Source: Azorinus chamasolen (Eukaryota; Mollusca; Bivalvia; Cardiida; Solecurtidae). Taken from it: a DNA stretch of 64,000 bases. The notes below the pieces were generated by a model, which was given only the letters and a program-made list of their open reading frames with translations, was not told the DNA's origin and ran no database searches. This document shows, piece by piece, positions 48,101-54,873 of this stretch. The stretch is from assembly GCA_963576725.1 (NCBI GenBank), contig OY755237.1, forward strand, positions 55,651,805 through 55,715,804, written 5' to 3'. How positions within the stretch are numbered: position 1 is the stretch's first letter; every line of letters begins with the position of its first letter. A program made the position numbers and the translations under genes.

Positions 48101-51100
48101 TGTGATAAATAGAGCATTTGCTCCATAGGAGCAAATGCTCTACTTATCACAATGGTTTAAAAACTACACAATTCTAAAATTTTCCTTTTCTTCAGTAAAT
48201 GCTCCTTTTTGGTAGATTTCTTCAAAGAGGTTGGATCTAAAAATAGCCTATGAAGGAATGAGTTAAAGAAATATTAACATTATGAATATTAATTAGATAA
48301 TTTTATGTCATGTGAACAAAGAACATTCTGGTCACAAAACAAACACTTATATTAGATCTATATTATTTTACAAGTAAACAGAGCAGACTCTGATCAAACA
48401 GTTCCTGCGGGAGCCCTCTTATCTGGGACTACTCTGTTTACAAAGGTGTTTAAATACTTTTCAATGGAGTAAAGGCTTAAAACACACTTTTCTCTAATTA
48501 TGATTACAATCCATAAAAAAAAATGATGGTGGCATTTGCTAGATGTAAAAATGGTGAAAACATACTGATGATCCAAGAGCATAAAACCCTTAATGTTATG
48601 TTACGTTTTAGCATAGAATATTAACCCATATAAAATTGAATAAATAATGTCTCCTAAAATATGCTTAAATATAGAAAAATACTGTTACATTTTTTTCTGA
48701 GTTGTACAAGCTTTAAAGAAACTAATTACAAAGTATCAAACATCTTGGATCAAGATGAGACACCACGTTACCGTAACTTGGCGTCTCATCTGGATTGAAG
48801 CTGTTTGCAAATGAGAGACAGGTTACCATGATATGGTTTGAAGTTATGTCTAAATACACATTACAACTGCCTGTGAGACTAAAGATCTACTGGAGTGATC
48901 ATGGTGAAAAAAGTACCTATAGTTACTGACATATTACTTGTGTCCATCTTGATTGGACTTTAATTCACACTTATGTATCAATTAACCCTTTACTCAATAA
49001 ATACGCCTTTTGAACCCTTTGCAAACAGAGTAAACCCAGATTATACTGCTCCTTTAGGAACCATCCAATCAGGGTCTGCTCTGTTTGCTTATGATATAAG
49101 ATCATATGATTCTACAGTTTCTGCCAGTGGACACAAATTCTTGTGCCCATGGAATTAATTAATCTAATTAATATTCATGATCTCATTATTTCTAACATGA
49201 ATATTCATGGAATTAAGGGTTAACCCTTTGAATGTTCATGTAAGAAATAATAACATCATGATTACATCTATTAGCTGACTTTTTATAATGACATATGTAC
49301 ACAGGACTTTTAGGTATTGGTAGAAACTGTAGTGTATGATCTATTATAATGTATAAGCAAATAGAGCAGACTCCTATAGGAGCCATCTGACCCGAGTCTA
49401 CTCTGTTGGCAAACAAGTGAAAAGGCATTTGTATGAAGTAAATGGTCAACTCTATCCTGCTAAGAAGGACCTGATTTACATTTGTAAACAGCTTGGATCA
49501 AGATGAGACGCCAAGTACTTCTGCATCTCAACAGGATTGAAGTTGTTTGGCATCCAGTCAACAGTTTCTCAAAAGCTTGAATGAATTGGAAGTAAGTAAA
49601 AATTGTCCCATTTCACAGTTTGAGCATACATCCATTTTTACAGCAAGATAATGACCAAGTTTTTGCAGCAAAGAATTCTATGTGGATATTCATACACAAT
49701 TTTATTTCAGAACAACAATTGTGTCCATAGGACAAAGATGGCCCCCACTTGTACATTTTGTCAAAATGCCTTAATGTTGACTAGGTAAAGTATCGTAAAT
49801 GTGCTGATACTGATTATACAATACAGCCTGTCTTAAGAGGCCATTAAAAAAGGGATAATTGTGGGTCTGCAAGGCAGGTGGTAGCTTAATGCAGGTCAAA
49901 GGTAATGCAGGAGCTTTCTGCATTATTTTTGCCCTGCATTAAGCAAACACCTGCATCTTAAGATTCCTGTGTTCAATAACTGAATGGTCACTTAGGCCGG
50001 GTTCTACTGTATACACTAAAACGCAGGTAGACAAATTCTCATCCCAATAAATCCTTGTATAAATTTTGACGAGTCTAAGTCTATTACTAGTTACTACTGG
50101 ACGAGTGCACAAGATATTTTGAATGTATGTATAGACAAGAGCAAACTTGCATGCCACCTTCAAGACAGGGCATAGAAAACAGAGCTACATGTACTTACAG
50201 TGGATAAATACTTATAGGTTAGGTGGGCGTTCTCTGCTAGGACATCTGCAGCCAAGTCATAATACTGAAAAGAAATAAAATACATCATCATCACAATTTC
50301 TGAAATGAAAGAGAATGAAACTGAACTTGAAACAAATGCTTTGTGTATAATTTTTCATTCATGTTCAGGCAGACAGGCCTGAAGACACAGAGACAGACAC
50401 ACAGACAGAGAAACAGAGAGACAGAAACACAGAGAGTGAGTGAGTCAGTGAGACAGACTTTTACATACAAGACAGGCTGTTACAGACAGACAGGCTAATA
50501 GAGACAATTTGACAGACAGAAGGACAGACAGTCATAGATAAGCTTACCTCATATTTGACATAGAGCACAAGCAGATTTCCGAAGGTTTCTGGTGGAAAGG
50601 GGTTCTGCTGGAGCAGGAATTGCAGCTTCTCAAAGCCCTGGGTGGGATCATTATCCATGTTCATAAGAGCCTGGTTGTGGAGGGTGACAGCGTCCAACTC
50701 CTCCTCCCCTCGTGGTGGCATGTCAGTCAGTGCCTCACATGCTGCCTCAACTACAACAATAACAACAACAGAGCTGTCTTAGGAAAGCACACTCTACCTT
50801 CAAACCATTGCAACTGATTGAAAAACTGTATTACTTGCACCTGAAAACCGTCTACATAGAATTGTTTTTGATCCTTGATTCTACTTCATAGTACCTCTTC
50901 ATACAACTGACAATCATTGTATAATACAAGTGTCAGTGCTCCAGATAATTTTGCATGCTTATGTGTACATACAAACACCTTTTTTATCAATGCTGATAGT
51001 CAAAATGAAATGCTGAGATTGAGCAGAAAGCAATGTCTTTTCTCGCAGATCAACTATTGCCCAAGCCATGATTTGTTCCTGTAGATCAGATGCTTGCAAT

Positions 51101-54100
51101 GTGACTACTTCTTGGCCCTTACCAAATTGTATCCATTCAATTGCGGTACTCTACATTTGATGTAGTTACAGAATCAACTGCAAAAGTGCATACAAAATTC
51201 AATCGGAATTCAATGGGTAAGGACGCCAGTGCAAGCATCAATTGATGATCTATCCATTTTAACAAGTCTGATTTGGCAGAGGCAAAAAGGGTAAAATGCA
51301 CAGTTTGACAAATAAAATATGTACGCAATTTCCCATATAGACTTACAGTTCTTCAACTGGTACTCTATGGCCGCCTTAAGGTTGAAAGCCTCTATTAGTG
51401 CAGTCTCATGCAGAGTCAGGGAGTTGCCCACACTACGGACATCTATACCTTCTGTTGTCATGCCAACACTCAATTCTGAAAAATACATTGTAAAATTAAA
51501 ATTTAGAGTTACATAAACTGTCTATGATGACCACTTGAGATGTGTTTCTTTAGTCCTTTATCGCATGAATGTTCATTATGAAATAATGAATTGTGAGGAT
51601 ATTCATTTGCTGATATTTTTTTTCATTAGCCCTTTCCTCCGTAAATACACTTTTCTATGCCTCTGTAATAACCACTTCTTGAAACCATTGGGATAAATAG
51701 AGGATTTGCTCCTATAGGAGCAAATGCTCTATTTATCACAATGGTTTCAAACTACAAAATTCTAATATTTTACTTTTTCTCTAGTAAATGCTCCTTTTTG
51801 GTAGATTTCTTCAAAGAGGTTGGGTCTAAAAATAACCTATGGAGGAAAGTGTTAATGGCATCATGAACAAGGGGATTTTTGAACATTGTACAAACTGTAG
51901 AATCAGATCTATATTCTTCCATACACAAACAGTGCAGAACAGACTCTGATCAGATGGCTCCTACTGGAGTTGTCTTATTTGGGTCTACTTTGTTTGAAAA
52001 GGTGTGAAAAGGTGTTTCAATCAGGGAAAGGTTTATAAGCAGGTGACTCCTGAATGAGCTTTCTGCAAAACTTTCATTCTGTACAAAGCTACCCGTTGTT
52101 AAAAATTGAATGTCCGCAAACAAAAGCCATACAGGAAAATTTAAAAACAAAACAAAAACAAGAGGGCCATTGGCCCTATATCGCTCACCTGAGTTACCTT
52201 AATACATGTATATTGACATGTTAATTTTTCAGTGGACAACATTTCTAGCAGATGAAATAAGCTTAGTGCACTGCTTTCACCCTTTAACTTCTGAATAAAC
52301 TTGAACTGAATTCAGAACTAATACCAAGTGACTGGTTGACCAAGATCTAAACTGTTTACAACTTGTGCCATTTTTGCCTTAGCTCAAAATGCCTAAAACT
52401 GGTCTTTGAGAAATTCAAATGACGTCAATAAAGCTATGCAATTATACCTTGACCCAGGTATATAGGCAAATAGAGTGCTAGGCAGTACATAATGCCAGTT
52501 TTTGTGTGAAATGACCAATAAGAATATCTTTAAAAAATCGTTTAACCCTTTCCCTCATATAAAGCTGTTTTTATGCATTAGCAAACAGAGTAGACTCAGA
52601 TCAGACGACTCCTACGGAAGCTGTCTGATCTGGGTCTTCTCTGTTTCTTTTGACACAATATAGATCGGATTCTACAGTTTTTGTCAAAGCAAAAACTTCT
52701 CTTCAGAGAAATAATGTGTTTTACACATTAAAAATAAGAGTAGACTAGATCAGACGGCTGCTATAGAAGCTGTCTGAACAGGGTCTGCTCTTTTTACATT
52801 TGACAAGATATAGATTTGATTTTACAGTTTTTTTCAAAGCTAAAACTTCTATTTATGGCAATAACAATTTTTTTAAGCATTAGCAAACAAGAGTAGTCCC
52901 AGATCAATTTTTGTCAAAGCAAACAGGTTAAGGGTTAATAGGTGTTTAGAAATAATTCTAGCTCTAGGTGTGAATATCTGATGATAATTCAATTAAACGG
53001 GTCATTAGTATTTTTAACAATTGAAATTGAGAAGAGTTACGTCTACTGTTATAATGAAGTTATATTTACTCAGTTATTTCATTAATATCATACAAGATTC
53101 AGACATTTTAGAACTTTTTAATGTGTTGTCATCAAATTTTATAAAAAAAAGTTATATTTAAGATGCTTTTTGGGGTAGCAGACTTAATCCACAGTAGTAA
53201 GTTTAACACCTATCATTGTTAGGGGGGGGGGGGGGGGGATTATCATGTTTTCTTAAGAATTACCATGACTTATATCAGTTGGGCCATTGCATAATCATGT
53301 TTTCACAGTTTTCTTAAACATTACCATGACTTACATCAGTTGGGTTTGGACCCAGATCAAAAGTCTAGATGGTGATCATTTTCCTTGATTGGCTGAATTG
53401 TTACTTTCCTATATCTCTCACATCTAATTTGAGAGACATTGGAAGACACCATGTAACATCACTCACACTACACACTGGGGTTAATGGGTCAAAATGCCTT
53501 TAATGTTTCGTCTGCAACAAAAAGTTATTGTCATCTGCTTCAATTCTTAAAATAAACTTACTTTCATTTTTTTGCAAAAATATGGTTAAGATGACAAACA
53601 GTTTGGATCCTGATGAGACGCCGTAGTATGCGGCCTCTCATCTGGATCCAAACTGTTTGCATAGGTAATCACAGTTTCACCACTAGCATGCAAAGAGTTA
53701 AGAGTCATGCATTGACCTGGAGAGATTTTACTGCCCAGCAGCTGTAATCTTTGAACTGCTGCTGGTCTGCAGATCTGGAGTTGTTTATTTAACCCTTAAT
53801 TTCTCTCATATAAACTTGTTTTCATGCATCTGCAAACAGAGTAGACCCAGATAAGGTGGCTCCTATAGGATCAAGGTCTGTTATTTGCTAATGGAATTTG
53901 ATAGATGTTTCTATGCCTTCTAAAACAGCTACACTGATTCACCTTCAACATTTTATTATAAATAGTTATAAATAGAATGATACTAACACTCCAATGCAGT
54001 TATCTCCCTTTGTCCCTTATGGCTATGCTGATGGGACAAGGGAAATAACTGTGAGGAAATTACCTTTTAAGTGTTACAGATTCTGATGTTAAGTAGCATA

Positions 54101-54841
54101 AAACCCCAGGGTGAGACCATTTATGGCCCAGGGGTCATTATTTGAACACACCTGGTAGTGGTATATTAGGTGATGCTTCATACCAAATACCTTAGCTCTA
54201 GATTATGTGGTTTCAGACAAAAAGATTTTTAAAGGTTTCCCTATATAAGTCTATGTAAAAACTACAAGCCCCAGGGCAAGGCCATTTTTGGCCCGGGGGT
54301 CATCATTTTAACAAACTTGGTAAAGGACCATTAGATGATGCTATATACCAAATATCAAAGCTCTAGAAATTGTGGTTTCAGAGAAGAAGATTTTTAAAGA
54401 TTTAAAAAAAACAACCTGTAAAAGTAGTGGGGCGGGGCCATTTTTTGCCCGGGGGTCATGATTTTAACAAAACTGATAGAGGACATCCTAAGGTACATTT
54501 CTGTGAAATTTGGTTGAAATCCTCCCAGTGGTTTAGGAGAAGAAGTCATTTGAAATAAAAGTGAACGGACAGACGGACGGACATGCTAACAAATGGGTAG
54601 TTGTGTGACTTTTTCCTTTGATCTTTTCTTGTGGGACTAGTCCCACAAGAAAAACTATTTTTGGCTCTAACTTTGGAAAAGAATGATCTGGAAGCTAACC
54701 CTAACCCTAACCCTATGTCCCACAACTGGCCAGGATGTCACAAGAAATGGCCAGGTTAATGTCACAAGAGATGGCCAGGTTAATGATTTTACTTGTGCGA
54801 CTAGTTAGAAAAAGTCACACAACTACCCTTTGGTGAGTGCG

Positions 54842-54873
<32 letters not shown>

